From Bacteroidota bacterium (GTDB lineage: Bacteria > Bacteroidota > Bacteroidia > Chitinophagales > Chitinophagaceae), in contig SYIK01000005.1 of the NCBI GenBank assembly GCA_005798905.1, forward strand, positions 248,001 to 312,000: a stretch of 64,000 nucleotides of DNA, in the 5' to 3' direction. Position 1 is the stretch's first letter, and each line of letters starts with the position of its first letter. The notes under the pieces are model-generated. The model was given only the letters and a program-made list of their open reading frames with translations. It was not told the DNA's origin and did no database searches. The position numbers and the translations under genes are program-made. Below are positions 16,674 to 26,236 of this stretch, one piece after another.

Positions 16674-17858
16674 TTATTGAAATGCATTTATTCCCGTTAC
16701 ATCCATTCCTGTAATTAGCAAATGAATGTCGTGTGTGCCTTCGTAAGTAATTACACTTTCCAAATTCATCATGTGACGCATAATTGGATATTCTCCCGTA
16801 ATGCCCATTCCGCCGAGCATTTGACGTGCATCTCTACAAATATTAGTTGCCACTTCGCAAGCATTTCTTTTAGCCATACTTACTTGTTGCGGTGTTACTT
16901 TTCCTTCGTTCATCAAAACGCCCAAACGCCAATTTAATAATTGGGCTTTGGTAATTTCTGTAACCATTTCAGCCAACTTTTTTTGTTGCAATTGAAATGC
17001 ACCAATTGGTTTTCCAAATTGTTCCCGTTCTTTCGAATAGCGCAATGCTGTGTCATAACAATCCATTGCTGCACCAATTGCTCCCCATGCAATTCCATAT
17101 CTTGCTTTTGTTAAACAACTCAATGGGCCTTTCAATCCTTTTATTATTGGAAAAATATTTTCTTTCGGAACTTTTACATTATCAAAAACTAATTCGCCTG
17201 TTGCGGATGCACGCAAGCTCCACTTGCCATGTGTGGTAGGAGTTGAAAACCCTTCCATTCCTCTTTCTACAATTAATCCGTGAATGATTCCTGCTTCATC
17301 TTTTGCCCAAACCACAGCAACTTGAGAAAACGGAGCATTGCTAATCCACATTTTAGTTCCGTTTAAAATAACATGATCTCCTGCATCTTTGAAATTTGTC
17401 AACATACTTGATGGATCGCTGCCATGATTTGGTTCTGTTAATCCAAAACAACCCAACCATTCACCACTTGCTAATTTGGGTAAATATTTTTTTCGTTGAG
17501 TTTCGCTTCCATAAGCATAAATAGGAAACATAACTAATGAACCTTGTACAGAAGCTGTTGAACGAACTCCACTGTCTCCCCTTTCCAATTCTTGCATCAT
17601 TAATCCATAAGAAATATAATCTAATCCGCCACCTCCATATTCAACTGGTACGGTTGGTCCAAAACATCCGAGATCTCCTAACTGTTTTACGATATGTTGC
17701 GGAAAATTTGCTTGTTGTGCGTAGTCTTCAATAATAGGTGAAATTTCTTTTTTTACATAATTTCTAACCGACTCACGAATCAGTTTTTGTTCATCCGAAA
17801 GCAGTTCATCTAAATTAAAATAATCAGGACTTTGAAATAAATCTGTTCGTGCTGCCAT
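16674..17858 (-). CDS. Acyl-CoA dehydrogenase, glutaryl-CoA dehydrogenase type
   Basis: An FAD flavoenzyme of the acyl-CoA dehydrogenase fold. The N-terminal helical domain is at about 15-130, the beta domain at 135-240 (CFGLTEPNHGSDPSS, WISNAPFSQVAVVWAK), and the C-terminal helical domain includes QMLGGMGITGEYP. The catalytic base sits in ITYEGTHDIH near the C-terminus, where glutaryl-CoA dehydrogenases carry theirs. Length (394 aa) and ending resemble GcdH, which dehydrogenates and decarboxylates glutaryl-CoA to crotonyl-CoA in lysine and tryptophan breakdown. Substrate assignment is by resemblance only. It leads a likely operon with aroK and DUF423. Confidence 0.85.
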   Translation of the reverse strand: MAARTDLFQSPDYFNLDELLSDEQKLIRESVRNYVKKEISPIIEDYAQQANFPQHIVKQLGDLGCFGPTVPVEYGGGGLDYISYGLMMQELERGDSGVRSTASVQGSLVMFPIYAYGSETQRKKYLPKLASGEWLGCFGLTEPNHGSDPSSMLTNFKDAGDHVILNGTKMWISNAPFSQVAVVWAKDEAGIIHGLIVERGMEGFSTPTTHGKWSLRASATGELVFDNVKVPKENIFPIIKGLKGPLSCLTKARYGIAWGAIGAAMDCYDTALRYSKEREQFGKPIGAFQLQQKKLAEMVTEITKAQLLNWRLGVLMNEGKVTPQQVSMAKRNACEVATNICRDARQMLGGMGITGEYPIMRHMMNLESVITYEGTHDIHLLITGMDVTGINAFQ

Positions 17859-17881
17859 TTAATTATAGTTTAAGATTTCGC

Positions 17882-17889
17882 CAAAGTTA
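17882..17889 (-). promoter_or_regulatory. -7 box of the acyl-CoA dehydrogenase gene
   Basis: TAACTTTG on the minus strand lies 23 nt before the ATG (17858) in the 49-bp gap after the S9 peptidase gene. This supports a separate promoter for the acyl-CoA dehydrogenase, aroK and DUF423 genes. Confidence 0.45.
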
Positions 17890-17907
17890 ATGTTAAAAAA
17901 TGGCTAA

Positions 17908-20427
17908 TTAATTCGATTTGCTTTTATCTGTATCTCTGTTTATTTCTTCGATGTCAACACTTCTATCTGAATTATCATTTAACAAATAACGCGAAAAATG
18001 ATCGGCTGTTTTCCAAAACCAATATTCAGTCATATCGCCAAAACTATGTCGCTGTGTTGGAAGAATCAACATTTCAAATCTTTTGTTTGCTCTAATTAAT
18101 GCATTTACAACTCGAATGGTATTTCCCGGTAATACATTATTGTCAATTTCTCCGTGAATTAATAATAATCTTCCTTTTAAATTTTTTGCTAAATCTTGAT
18201 TTCTTTCAATCGCATAAACAAAAGTTGTATCACCTTTTTCGCTAATTTCTTCTTTTACGCCATTATGTTTTTCACTCCACCAACGATTGTAAATTGTATT
18301 GTCGTGATTACCTGCATTGCTAACTGCTACTTTAAAAAAATCGGGATAGACTAACATAGCTGCAGTACTCATAAATCCACCACCACTGTGTCCGTGAATT
18401 CCGACACGATTGATATCAATAAAAGAAAATCGAGAAGCTAATTGTTCAGCAGCTGTTTTTTTATCTGCTAAACCATAATCGCGCAAATCGCCATATCCAT
18501 AATTGTGGTACCATTTACTTCTACCAGGATGACCTCCGCGATTTCCAACAGTAATTACAACAAATCCTAATTGCGCCAATCGATCAATTCTATCCATCCC
18601 TTTCCCCCACGATTTATTTACGGATTCTGTTTGTGGACCCGGATACACATATTCAATCAACGGATATTTTTTAGAAGGATCAAAATCAAACGGTTTGTAC
18701 ATAACTCCATAGAGATCCGTAATTCCGTCATCGGCTTTTACTTTAAATATTTCTGGGAATTGATATCCTGTTTCTAAAATTCTGGAAAAATCTGCGGTCT
18801 CTAATTTTAAAATCGTCTTTCCCATATTGTCTATCAACACAGATTCTGGTGTTGTATTAACTCTAGAAAAATTATTTACGAAATACATTTCGTCATCATC
18901 AATGTTGAAATTATTATCAAAATTCCCTTCATTCAACAACTTTAATCCAGTGCCATCAAAATTCACTTTGTAAAAATGTAAATAATAAGGATCCTCTTTT
19001 TCCATTGTTGCTCCTACTTTTTTATATGTAGGAATCATCTCTTTTCCATTTGCAGAAAAATATAAAATTCTTTTTTTCTCGTCAATCCCAACTATTGCTT
19101 CACAATGATAAGCTCCAGATGTAATTTGATTTTTTAACTTCCCATTCTCATCATAAAGATAAAAATGACCCCAGCCATCTCTTTCGCTCCATTGAATTAT
19201 TTCCTTACTTTCATTTACTAATCCGGGCGGAACAATTTCTAAATAAGTATTCATTCTTTCTTCAATAACAATTGTTACCTGTGCAGTTGCAATATCAACT
19301 CGGCAAATATCAATTCTTTTAAGATCACGACTAGTGCGACTGAAAAAGAAATGACTATTATTCCCTAACCAAATTTGCGGTGAGAAATCATCGTCTCTAT
19401 TTTTTTTCAAAAGAGGTTTACGAAAAACACCGAGTGATTGATCTTTAAATAAATTGACAGCTATTTTTTTTGATTTTTTAGATACAACATCAAACAAATA
19501 CAATTCTTCAACAGGTGATTCTTTTTCACCTGGCATCCAATATTTATACGTTTCCAAAGTTGGTCGCGGATCTGCAATACTATTTATTACCCATAAATCT
19601 TTTACTTTCCTTTCATCTGTTCTGTTTAAAATAAAGTTTTTAGAATCGGGCGACCAAAGAATGGATACTGCTTTTCTGTTGTTTTTATTTTTTTCATTAT
19701 CAACATTTGTTTCACCCATATTTCTAAAATGATAACTGTAATTTTCCATACCATCGGCTGTAATTGCATTTTCAACGATTGTTGAATCTTTATCATTTTT
19801 CTGTGCTTTTTTATAATTTTCAAAATCCATCCAAAATAGATTATAATTTTTTCCAAAAATCACAATCGAACTATCAGGCGAAACGGAAGCCCATTGTGCT
19901 TTTCGCAATGGTCGTTTAAAATCGGTAAGATTTACAATCACACCTGTATTTAAATTGTATTCAAAATAAAAAGTTTTTTTTTCTTTTTTTGCAGGTGTTC
20001 CTTTTTTTGCAGTTGTGTCTTTAATAATTACTTCCAAAGTGCTTTTTACTTGGAAACGAATATTGTTTTCATCTTCTAAAAATTGCAAACTATCTATTTC
20101 TAAATGTTGCCCATCAAATGGATCTTTGATAATTCCTGTAAGCAATGCCGCCATTTTATCGTTATCAAACAAAGGTTTTTTCTCTGCTTTTATTGGATCT
20201 ACGATATACCAATTTTTTCCTTCTGTTGTTTGATACGAATACCAAAAGCGTGTCGTTTTTTTTAACCAATGCGGATCAACATTTGTTGAAAAAACCATTT
20301 TATCCAACTTCGCAGGGGAAAATTTTGAGGCCAATAAATAATTCGGCTTTACTTCTTTATTTTCTTGCTGCGCATTTAAATTAAAAAATGTAAATGCAAA
20401 AAATAACACAAAAATTATTCTACTCAT
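17908..20427 (-). CDS. Dipeptidyl-peptidase IV family S9 serine peptidase
   Basis: An exported peptidase expected to remove N-terminal dipeptides or cleave oligopeptides in the periplasm. The signal peptide is residues 1-19 (ends NLNAQ). Residues about 100-560 form the DPP-IV-type beta-propeller. The C-terminal alpha/beta-hydrolase has nucleophile S681 in GHSGGG, D762 in GEIDNN and H794 in QRHSFG, a complete triad in the usual order. At 839 aa it is slightly longer than typical DPP IV. It starts 10 bp after the pyrF stop, so the two probably share a transcript. Confidence 0.9.
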   Translation of the reverse strand: MSRIIFVLFFAFTFFNLNAQQENKEVKPNYLLASKFSPAKLDKMVFSTNVDPHWLKKTTRFWYSYQTTEGKNWYIVDPIKAEKKPLFDNDKMAALLTGIIKDPFDGQHLEIDSLQFLEDENNIRFQVKSTLEVIIKDTTAKKGTPAKKEKKTFYFEYNLNTGVIVNLTDFKRPLRKAQWASVSPDSSIVIFGKNYNLFWMDFENYKKAQKNDKDSTIVENAITADGMENYSYHFRNMGETNVDNEKNKNNRKAVSILWSPDSKNFILNRTDERKVKDLWVINSIADPRPTLETYKYWMPGEKESPVEELYLFDVVSKKSKKIAVNLFKDQSLGVFRKPLLKKNRDDDFSPQIWLGNNSHFFFSRTSRDLKRIDICRVDIATAQVTIVIEERMNTYLEIVPPGLVNESKEIIQWSERDGWGHFYLYDENGKLKNQITSGAYHCEAIVGIDEKKRILYFSANGKEMIPTYKKVGATMEKEDPYYLHFYKVNFDGTGLKLLNEGNFDNNFNIDDDEMYFVNNFSRVNTTPESVLIDNMGKTILKLETADFSRILETGYQFPEIFKVKADDGITDLYGVMYKPFDFDPSKKYPLIEYVYPGPQTESVNKSWGKGMDRIDRLAQLGFVVITVGNRGGHPGRSKWYHNYGYGDLRDYGLADKKTAAEQLASRFSFIDINRVGIHGHSGGGFMSTAAMLVYPDFFKVAVSNAGNHDNTIYNRWWSEKHNGVKEEISEKGDTTFVYAIERNQDLAKNLKGRLLLIHGEIDNNVLPGNTIRVVNALIRANKRFEMLILPTQRHSFGDMTEYWFWKTADHFSRYLLNDNSDRSVDIEEINRDTDKSKSN

Positions 20428-20437
20428 AAACTGTTTT

Positions 20438-21304
20438 TTAAAATGGTAAATAGTTTTTCATTTCTTGTTGATAAGTAAAAGCAACATCACGAGCTGCTGC
20501 TGCAAAATTTTCATTATCCGATGCATAAATAATTGCTCGACTTGCATTTACAAGAATACCACAATCTTGATTCATTGCCATTTCAGAAACTTCTTTCAAA
20601 CTTCCACCTTGTGCTCCCACGCCGGGAATCAGATAAAAATGATTGGGCGTCAACTTTCTAATTTTAGATAATTCATTTATTTGAGTTGCTCCAACTACAA
20701 ACATTAAATTTTCCGTAGTTCCCCAATTAGATGATTTTCTTAATACTGTTTCATACAAATAATATGGGCGATCATTTATTTCATATTCTTGACGGGGTTC
20801 GTTAATAAAGCCAGCATAGAAATTACCTACGATCGTTTCCAATTCAAAATCTTTTGCTCCTTCATTTGAAGTCAATCCCAAAACAATCGCCCATTTTCCA
20901 TCATATTTCAGAAATGGCTTTACACTGTCTTCTCCCATATAAGGTGCAACTGTTACTGCATCAAAAGGTAATGTTTCGAAAAATGCTTTTGCATATTGAT
21001 CGGAAGTATTTCCAATATCTCCACGTTTTGCATCTGCAATTTTGAAATGTTCGTTGCCAATATAACGAACTGTTTTTTCCATCGACTCCCAACCTTTTAC
21101 ACCCAACGCTTCGTAAAAAGCAGTATTAATTTTATAGCTTACACATAAATCTTTTGTAGAATCAATAATCGCTTTGTTGAAAGAAAATAGTGGATCTGTT
21201 TCCGTTAAAAGATGTTTGGGGATTTTTGTAATATCCGAATCTAATCCAATGCAGAGGTAAGATTTCTTTTCCTGAATTTGTGCAATTAATTCTTGGCGCG
21301 TCAT
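20438..21304 (-). CDS. pyrF: Orotidine 5'-phosphate decarboxylase (type 2)
   Basis: The last step of UMP synthesis. The catalytic region [18 protein letters not shown] is near residues 85-102 and contains the active Lys and Asp residues. [14 protein letters not shown] at residues 16-29 and [11 protein letters not shown] near 230 are also characteristic. At 288 aa it belongs to the longer PyrF subfamily found in Bacteroidota and actinobacteria. A near-match promoter box (TATCTTCG) ends about 5 nt before the ATG. The S9 peptidase gene follows within 10 bp; there is no obvious functional link. Confidence 0.95.
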   Translation of the reverse strand: MTRQELIAQIQEKKSYLCIGLDSDITKIPKHLLTETDPLFSFNKAIIDSTKDLCVSYKINTAFYEALGVKGWESMEKTVRYIGNEHFKIADAKRGDIGNTSDQYAKAFFETLPFDAVTVAPYMGEDSVKPFLKYDGKWAIVLGLTSNEGAKDFELETIVGNFYAGFINEPRQEYEINDRPYYLYETVLRKSSNWGTTENLMFVVGATQINELSKIRKLTPNHFYLIPGVGAQGGSLKEVSEMAMNQDCGILVNASRAIIYASDNENFAAAARDVAFTYQQEMKNYLPF

Positions 21305-21345
21305 ACTTACGAAGATAAAAGAATGTTCGGGAAAAGAGAGTTTAT

Positions 21346-22251
21346 TTAGTTCGAAAACAAGTTGGGATAATCTGTAATAATTCCATCAACTCCCATTTTT
21401 TTCAATTGAATAATTTTCTTTTTATCATTCACAGTCCAGGGAATAATTTTTATGTTTTTGGCATGACAGTTCGTTATCAATTCTTTATTCACCAATGAAA
21501 AATGCGGGCTATAAATGGTTGGAACAAATCCCAAATCAGCAAGCTGATTAGCCAATGATCTATTGTCGAAATCTTCAATCAGCATCGCCGTTTTTATGGA
21601 AGGATAGTTTACGTGTAAATATTTCAATGTTCTAAAATCAAAGGATTGAATAATAACTCGCTCTTCTATTTTTTTTTCGTGAATAAGTTTCATCAGCAAT
21701 TCAACAATCACATCTGGCTTTGGATGATAAATTGCATCTCCCGATGGAGAACATTTAGTTTCAATGTTAAATTTTACACTTGGTTTATTATTTTGTATTA
21801 AATAATTTTCTACACTATCCAACAAATCACCCAATAATGGTTTGAAACAATTTATTTTCTGCTGTTGTGGAAACCGTGGATGCAATTTTTTACCAACATC
21901 AAATTTCTTTACTTCATCGTAATTCATTTTGTAAATGGAAAATTGTTTCTCTTCCGATTCTTGAATTTCCGATCCATTTGGTTTTGTTGAAATTTCGTGG
22001 CTAAACCACGGCTCGTGCGAAAGAACAAGCTGATTATCTTTTGTTACAACAACATCCATTTCCAGTGTATTTACACCCAAATCAATCGCTTTGTACATTC
22101 CGATAATTGTATTTTCTGGTAGTAATCCTCTGCATCCTCGATGGCCTTGTATATCAAATTCGAGAGGAGTTAAATTTTCTTTCGCAATTTTTTTCGAATT
22201 CGAACAACTCATATTTAAAATTAAAACCACAATCAGAAATTTCCATTTCAT
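21346..22251 (-). CDS. Glycerophosphodiester phosphodiesterase, lipoprotein
   Basis: Hydrolyses glycerophosphodiesters to glycerol 3-phosphate and an alcohol. A lipobox (LNMSC, C16) indicates membrane anchoring. The GDPD TIM-barrel has [14 protein letters not shown] at residues 34-47 (catalytic His and metal-binding Glu), [10 protein letters not shown] near 58, and LSHEP, which supplies the second His. The C-terminal IITDYPNL is typical. At 301 aa it is normal. The start overlaps the stop of the PaiB-like gene by 4 bp, so translation is likely coupled. Confidence 0.92.
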   Translation of the reverse strand: MKWKFLIVVLILNMSCSNSKKIAKENLTPLEFDIQGHRGCRGLLPENTIIGMYKAIDLGVNTLEMDVVVTKDNQLVLSHEPWFSHEISTKPNGSEIQESEEKQFSIYKMNYDEVKKFDVGKKLHPRFPQQQKINCFKPLLGDLLDSVENYLIQNNKPSVKFNIETKCSPSGDAIYHPKPDVIVELLMKLIHEKKIEERVIIQSFDFRTLKYLHVNYPSIKTAMLIEDFDNRSLANQLADLGFVPTIYSPHFSLVNKELITNCHAKNIKIIPWTVNDKKKIIQLKKMGVDGIITDYPNLFSN

Positions 22252-22889
22252 GTTTTAAATACTTTTGATTTTCTTTCTTCCATAATCTCTCCAACTCTTT
22301 TTGCATCGTCTCCTTTTTCTTTTAACTTTTTAATGATGTTGTCATAACTCGCTTCGTTTCTATTTTGACTCATTTTAAAAACATGTTGCAAATCTGTTAC
22401 TTCAATTTCAAAAGCAACAATCGCTTTCATCATTTGCCCAACATATTCAGGTGATAGATTGTCAAATACAGTTGAAGATTCTGTATTGCCATTTTCATAA
22501 TGCAATGAAAGTCTTTTTAGAATTTCAATTAATTCAGATTCATCGCCGAAACGAATTTTTCCTTTTGCATGCACGCTCATATAATTCCAAGTGCTTGCTT
22601 GTTCCTTTTGAGTTTCATCATACCATGTTGCGCTAACATAAGTATGTGGTCCGGTAAATACAACCAACGCATTTGAATTTTGTAAAAACGCTTTGTGATG
22701 GTCCGTTTGTTTCATTATATGGCCATTAATGAAAAGTTTCCCTTCTCTTTCATCAATAAAAACGGGAACTTGCGTTGTAATTGGATTATTATCAACATCG
22801 CATCCAGAAAGAAATACAAATGGATACGATTTCATAAAAGCAAGAATTTCCGACTGATCAGTTCCTTTAAAATAGGGAAGATTGTACAT
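22248..22889 (-). CDS. PaiB-type FMN-binding split-barrel protein
   Basis: A 213-aa protein of the FMN-binding negative transcriptional regulator (PaiB) family, related to pyridoxamine-phosphate oxidase barrels. Visible features are MYNLPYFKGTD at the start, QVPVFIDEREGKLFINGHIMKQTDHHK near 40-66, and VFTGPHTYVSATWYD near 75-89, the expected flavin and phosphate-binding region. Bacillus PaiB was described as a repressor, but an enzymatic role is as likely. It sits between the Mrp ATPase (18 bp upstream) and the glycerophosphodiesterase (overlapping). Confidence 0.85.
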   Translation of the reverse strand: MYNLPYFKGTDQSEILAFMKSYPFVFLSGCDVDNNPITTQVPVFIDEREGKLFINGHIMKQTDHHKAFLQNSNALVVFTGPHTYVSATWYDETQKEQASTWNYMSVHAKGKIRFGDESELIEILKRLSLHYENGNTESSTVFDNLSPEYVGQMMKAIVAFEIEVTDLQHVFKMSQNRNEASYDNIIKKLKEKGDDAKRVGEIMEERKSKVFKT

Positions 22890-22907
22890 CTAATTATTTA
22901 TTTTAAA

Positions 22908-23978
22908 TCATTCAATATTGGCATTCCATTTTGCAATATTTCTAACTGCTGTTGCAGTAAATTCTGCAAATGCATTTTTAGTAATTTCATCATCGCTCAT
23001 CATCACCGGCACACCTTTGTCTCCACCTTCGCGAATACTTTGCACAATAGGTATTTGTCCAAGAAAAGAAATATCATATTCCTCTGCTAATCTTTTTCCA
23101 CCTTCTTTTCCAAATAAATAGTATTTATTATTCGGCAATTCTGCAGGAGTGAAATAGCTCATATTTTCAACCAACCCAATTATAGGAACATTTAATTGTG
23201 CTTGTCCAAACATAGCAATCCCTTTTTTTGCATCAGCAAGTGCTACATCTTGCGGCGTTGTAACAATTATTGCACCCGTTACAGGAACTGTTTGCATCAA
23301 TGTTAAATGAATATCTCCGGTGCCCGGCGGCATATCTACAATTAAATAATCTAATTCATCCCAAAAAACATCAGTTACAAATTGACGAATAGCGCTGCTT
23401 ACCATTGGTCCACGCCAAACCACAGCTGTCTTTTCATCAACGAGCAAACCAATACTCATCAATTTAATTCCAAATTTTTCCAAAGGAACAATCTTTCCAT
23501 TTTCTTCGCCGGTGTCCATCATCATTGGGCGTTCCCCTCTCACTCCAAACATAATTGGAACACTTGGTCCATAAATATCAGCGTCCATCAAACCAACTTT
23601 TGCATTTCCTTTTGCAAGTGAAAGTGCAAGATTGGCTGCCACAGTTGATTTACCCACTCCACCTTTGCCACTTACAACGGCAATAATATTTTTAACTTTC
23701 GGTAAAATAGTTTTTGGATCCATTCTTTTAGAAGTCGTGTTCGCAGTAAAATTTACCGTAATATTTGCTTCTTTGTTTACCAATAACTTGATTGCATTTT
23801 TACAAGCATTTCCCATCATGTCTTTCATGGGGCATGCCGGTGTAGTAAGTACAACTGTAAAAGAAACATCGTTGCCCGAAATTTCTAAATCTTTAATCAT
23901 ATTTAATGAAACCAAATCCTTTCCTAAATCGGGTTCTTGCACATTACTGAGCGCTTCTAAAATTTTTTCTTTCGTCAT
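22908..23978 (-). CDS. Mrp/ApbC iron-sulfur carrier ATPase with MIP18 domain
   Basis: A P-loop NTPase proposed to transfer Fe-S clusters to apoproteins. An N-terminal MIP18 (DUF59) domain covers about residues 3-75, with Cys49 in TPACPM and Cys59. The Mrp domain begins with SGKGGVGKST (103-112), followed by DADIYGPSVP and DYLIVDMPPGTGD. The CxxC pair that bridges a cluster in most Mrp/NBP35 proteins is absent: the equivalent stretch reads ENMSYFTPAELPNNKYY, and no Cys follows residue 59. It leads a three-gene operon. Confidence 0.9.
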   Translation of the reverse strand: MTKEKILEALSNVQEPDLGKDLVSLNMIKDLEISGNDVSFTVVLTTPACPMKDMMGNACKNAIKLLVNKEANITVNFTANTTSKRMDPKTILPKVKNIIAVVSGKGGVGKSTVAANLALSLAKGNAKVGLMDADIYGPSVPIMFGVRGERPMMMDTGEENGKIVPLEKFGIKLMSIGLLVDEKTAVVWRGPMVSSAIRQFVTDVFWDELDYLIVDMPPGTGDIHLTLMQTVPVTGAIIVTTPQDVALADAKKGIAMFGQAQLNVPIIGLVENMSYFTPAELPNNKYYLFGKEGGKRLAEEYDISFLGQIPIVQSIREGGDKGVPVMMSDDEITKNAFAEFTATAVRNIAKWNANIE

Positions 23979-24012
23979 TTTACAACAAATTGTTAAAACA
24001 TTAAAATATCGA

Positions 24013-24020
24013 CAAAGGTA
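24013..24020 (-). promoter_or_regulatory. mrp operon -7 box
   Basis: TACCTTTG on the minus strand lies 34 nt before the Mrp ATG. It shares a 103-bp divergent intergenic region with the promoter of the gene starting at 24082. Confidence 0.45.
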
Positions 24021-24066
24021 ACTCCTACTTTCAGAATTTAGTTTTACGATTTCAGCAACTTGTCTT

Positions 24067-24074
24067 TATTTTTG
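24067..24074 (+). promoter_or_regulatory. -7 box seven nt before the 24082 start
   Basis: TATTTTTG ends 7 nt before the ATG at 24082, predicting a leaderless or nearly leaderless transcript. A TTG immediately before that ATG is also in frame but less likely to be the start. Confidence 0.45.
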
Positions 24075-24081
24075 AAACTTG

Positions 24082-24720
24082 ATGAAAATTAAAAATTACT
24101 TAATTGCTTTTTTGTTCCTTTTTCCAGTTTTTGCAAAAGCGCAATTTGAAACTGTACGCGATTCCGTTGTACAATTGTACGGAATGGTTTTAACTGCTGA
24201 CAGTCTGGTGGGAATTCCTTCTGTTAGTATTGTTGTAAAAGGACAAAACCGTGGCACAATTACAAATAATCAAGGTGTATTTTCAATCGTTGTTTTAAAG
24301 GGTGATATGATTGAATTCACGCATGTAAGCTATCAATCAAAAACGGTTCAAATTCCAAAAAATATAGAAGGAAGCCAATACAGTATGGTTCAACTGATGA
24401 TTGCCGACACAATTTATTTACCTGCAACCATTATCAAAGCTCGTCCAAGTGCAGCGCAGTTTTCTCGCGATTTTGCAAATACAAAAATAGAAGACGACGA
24501 TTACGAAACAGCTCGAAAAAACACATCAATTGCTGCAAGAAGATCGCTGATGAAAAGTATGCCAAATGATGGTCGCGAAGCTTCTAATACACAATTGAGA
24601 AGTATAGCAACAAAAGCATATTATGCAGGCCAAACTCCCCCTCAAAATATTTTTAATCCGGCTGCTTGGGGAGAGTTTATACAAGCATGGAAAAGAGGTG
24701 ATTTTAAAAAGAAAAAATAA
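24082..24720 (+). CDS. Carboxypeptidase-regulatory-like domain protein, exported
   Basis: A 212-aa exported protein. After a signal peptide (residues 1-20, ends FAKAQ) comes one CarboxypepD_reg-like beta-sandwich at about 28-110: YGMVLTADSLVGIPSVSIVVKG, GTITNNQGVFSI and VSYQSKTV. The remaining 100 residues are polar, rich in Ala, Arg and Lys, and end in a basic tail (WKRGDFKKKK). The domain is the one found at the N-terminus of SusC/TonB-dependent receptors, but here no plug or barrel follows. Role unknown. It is 7 bp upstream of the dehydrogenase gene, so cotranscription is likely. Confidence 0.75.
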   Translation: MKIKNYLIAFLFLFPVFAKAQFETVRDSVVQLYGMVLTADSLVGIPSVSIVVKGQNRGTITNNQGVFSIVVLKGDMIEFTHVSYQSKTVQIPKNIEGSQYSMVQLMIADTIYLPATIIKARPSAAQFSRDFANTKIEDDDYETARKNTSIAARRSLMKSMPNDGREASNTQLRSIATKAYYAGQTPPQNIFNPAAWGEFIQAWKRGDFKKKK

Positions 24721-24727
24721 ATTTTCA

Positions 24728-25618
24728 ATGAAAAATATTTCAGTTATTGGTGCAGGAACAATGGGAAACGGGATTGCGCACCTTTTTGCACAAAACGGAT
24801 TTTTAGTTACGCTTATCGATGTGTCGAGTGAACAATTAGAAAAAGCAATTCAAACTATTTCGAAAAATTTTGACCGACAAATTGCAAAAGGAAATGCAAC
24901 CGAAGAACAAAAAAAAGAAGCGCTATCTAATATTACTATTCAAACAATTTTAGAAGAAGGAGTAAAAAATGCAGACTTAGTTGTTGAAGCTGCTTCAGAA
25001 AATATTGAAATAAAATTGAAAATTTTTGAAACACTTTCAAATTTTACAAAAGAAGATACCATTTTAGCAAGCAACACTTCTTCAATTTCCATTACAAAAA
25101 TTGCAGCAGTTACTAAATGCCCCGAAAATGTTATTGGCATGCATTTTATGAACCCCGTTCCCGTAATGAAATTAGTAGAAGTAATAAATGGAAAAACAAC
25201 AAAAAAAGAAATCACCGAAAAAGTGGTTGAATTAAGTAAACAATTAGGAAAAATTCCTTGCGTAGTGAATGATTATCCGGGTTTTATTGCCAATCGAATT
25301 TTAATGCCAATGATTAACGAAGCAATTTACTCTTTACACGAAGGAGTTGCCGGTGTTCAAGAAATTGATACGATTATGAAATTAGGAATGGCCCACCCGA
25401 TGGGACCACTTCAACTCGCCGATTTGATTGGACAAGATGTTTGTCTTTCCATATTAAATGTTTTACATGATGGGTTTGGCAATCCAAAATATGCGCCTTG
25501 TCCATTGTTAGTTAAAATGGTTGCCGAAGGAAAATTGGGCGCAAAAACCGGGGAAGGATTTTATATTTACAAACCCGGTTCAAAAGAGTTGGTTGTAAAT
25601 ACTACTTTATTGAATTAA
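24728..25618 (+). CDS. 3-hydroxybutyryl-CoA dehydrogenase
   Basis: NAD(P)-dependent oxidation of 3-hydroxyacyl-CoA to 3-ketoacyl-CoA, or the reverse. The Rossmann motif GAGTMG is at residues 8-13. ASNTSSISITKIA lies near 115, GMHFMNPVPVMKLVE (catalytic His region) near 137, and DYPGFIANRILMPMINEA near 184. At 296 aa it is a single-domain Hbd/PaaH type, not a fusion with crotonase. The ATG at 24728 is chosen because the Rossmann strand begins right after it; an upstream in-frame extension runs into the preceding gene. Confidence 0.93.
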   Translation: MKNISVIGAGTMGNGIAHLFAQNGFLVTLIDVSSEQLEKAIQTISKNFDRQIAKGNATEEQKKEALSNITIQTILEEGVKNADLVVEAASENIEIKLKIFETLSNFTKEDTILASNTSSISITKIAAVTKCPENVIGMHFMNPVPVMKLVEVINGKTTKKEITEKVVELSKQLGKIPCVVNDYPGFIANRILMPMINEAIYSLHEGVAGVQEIDTIMKLGMAHPMGPLQLADLIGQDVCLSILNVLHDGFGNPKYAPCPLLVKMVAEGKLGAKTGEGFYIYKPGSKELVVNTTLLN

Positions 25619-25624
25619 AATTGA

Positions 25625-26227
25625 TTAAATTTTTTCAATTCGCAATCCATTCATTTCATTAAATTTCAAAAGACTAATTTCTAAATTAGATTTCGGAATT
25701 CCAATTTGAAGTTTACAAAAAAGTGTTGCTTCGTTTTTTAAAATTGCACAATTGAATTTTTTAATTACCAACATCACTTCATTCATTTTGGTATAATCAA
25801 ATTCCAAATTGTAATAAACCAAAATATCTTTTTTAATTTTTGCTGTTGTTTGTAAAGCAAGGGCTGTAGAAGTTTTGTAAGCATTTATCAAACCAGGAAC
25901 TCCTAATAAACTTCCACCAAAAAAACGAATAACAACCACAGCCACATCTGTTAATTCGTTACTATCAATTTGTCCGAGAATTGGTTTGCCAGCACTACCC
26001 GATGGTTCACCGGCATCGCTGGAACGAAAAATAGTAGCGTCAGTCCCAATTCGATAAGCAAAGCAATAATGCGTTGCTTTTGGGAAATCTTTTTTAATAG
26101 CGGCCAATTGAATTTTAAATTCCGCAATACTATTTATTGGAAATGCACAAGCAATAAATCGACTGCCTCTGTCTTTAAACTCGGCAATTGATTTTTCGAA
26201 AATTGTAAAATAATAATTTGAAGACAT
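25625..26227 (-). CDS. YigZ/IMPACT family protein
   Basis: A 200-aa member of the IMPACT/YigZ family. The N-terminal domain has KDRGSRFIACAFP near residues 17-29. The signature DAGEPSGSAGKPILGQI is near 71-87, followed by DVAVVVIRFFGGSLLGVPGLINAY. The C-terminal DUF1949 domain is about 135-200. The eukaryotic relative modulates GCN2; the bacterial role is unsettled. It is 9 bp downstream of the EamA transporter on the same strand and converges with the hydroxybutyryl-CoA dehydrogenase gene. Confidence 0.92.
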   Translation of the reverse strand: MSSNYYFTIFEKSIAEFKDRGSRFIACAFPINSIAEFKIQLAAIKKDFPKATHYCFAYRIGTDATIFRSSDAGEPSGSAGKPILGQIDSNELTDVAVVVIRFFGGSLLGVPGLINAYKTSTALALQTTAKIKKDILVYYNLEFDYTKMNEVMLVIKKFNCAILKNEATLFCKLQIGIPKSNLEISLLKFNEMNGLRIEKI

Positions 26228-26236
26228 GAGATTGCA

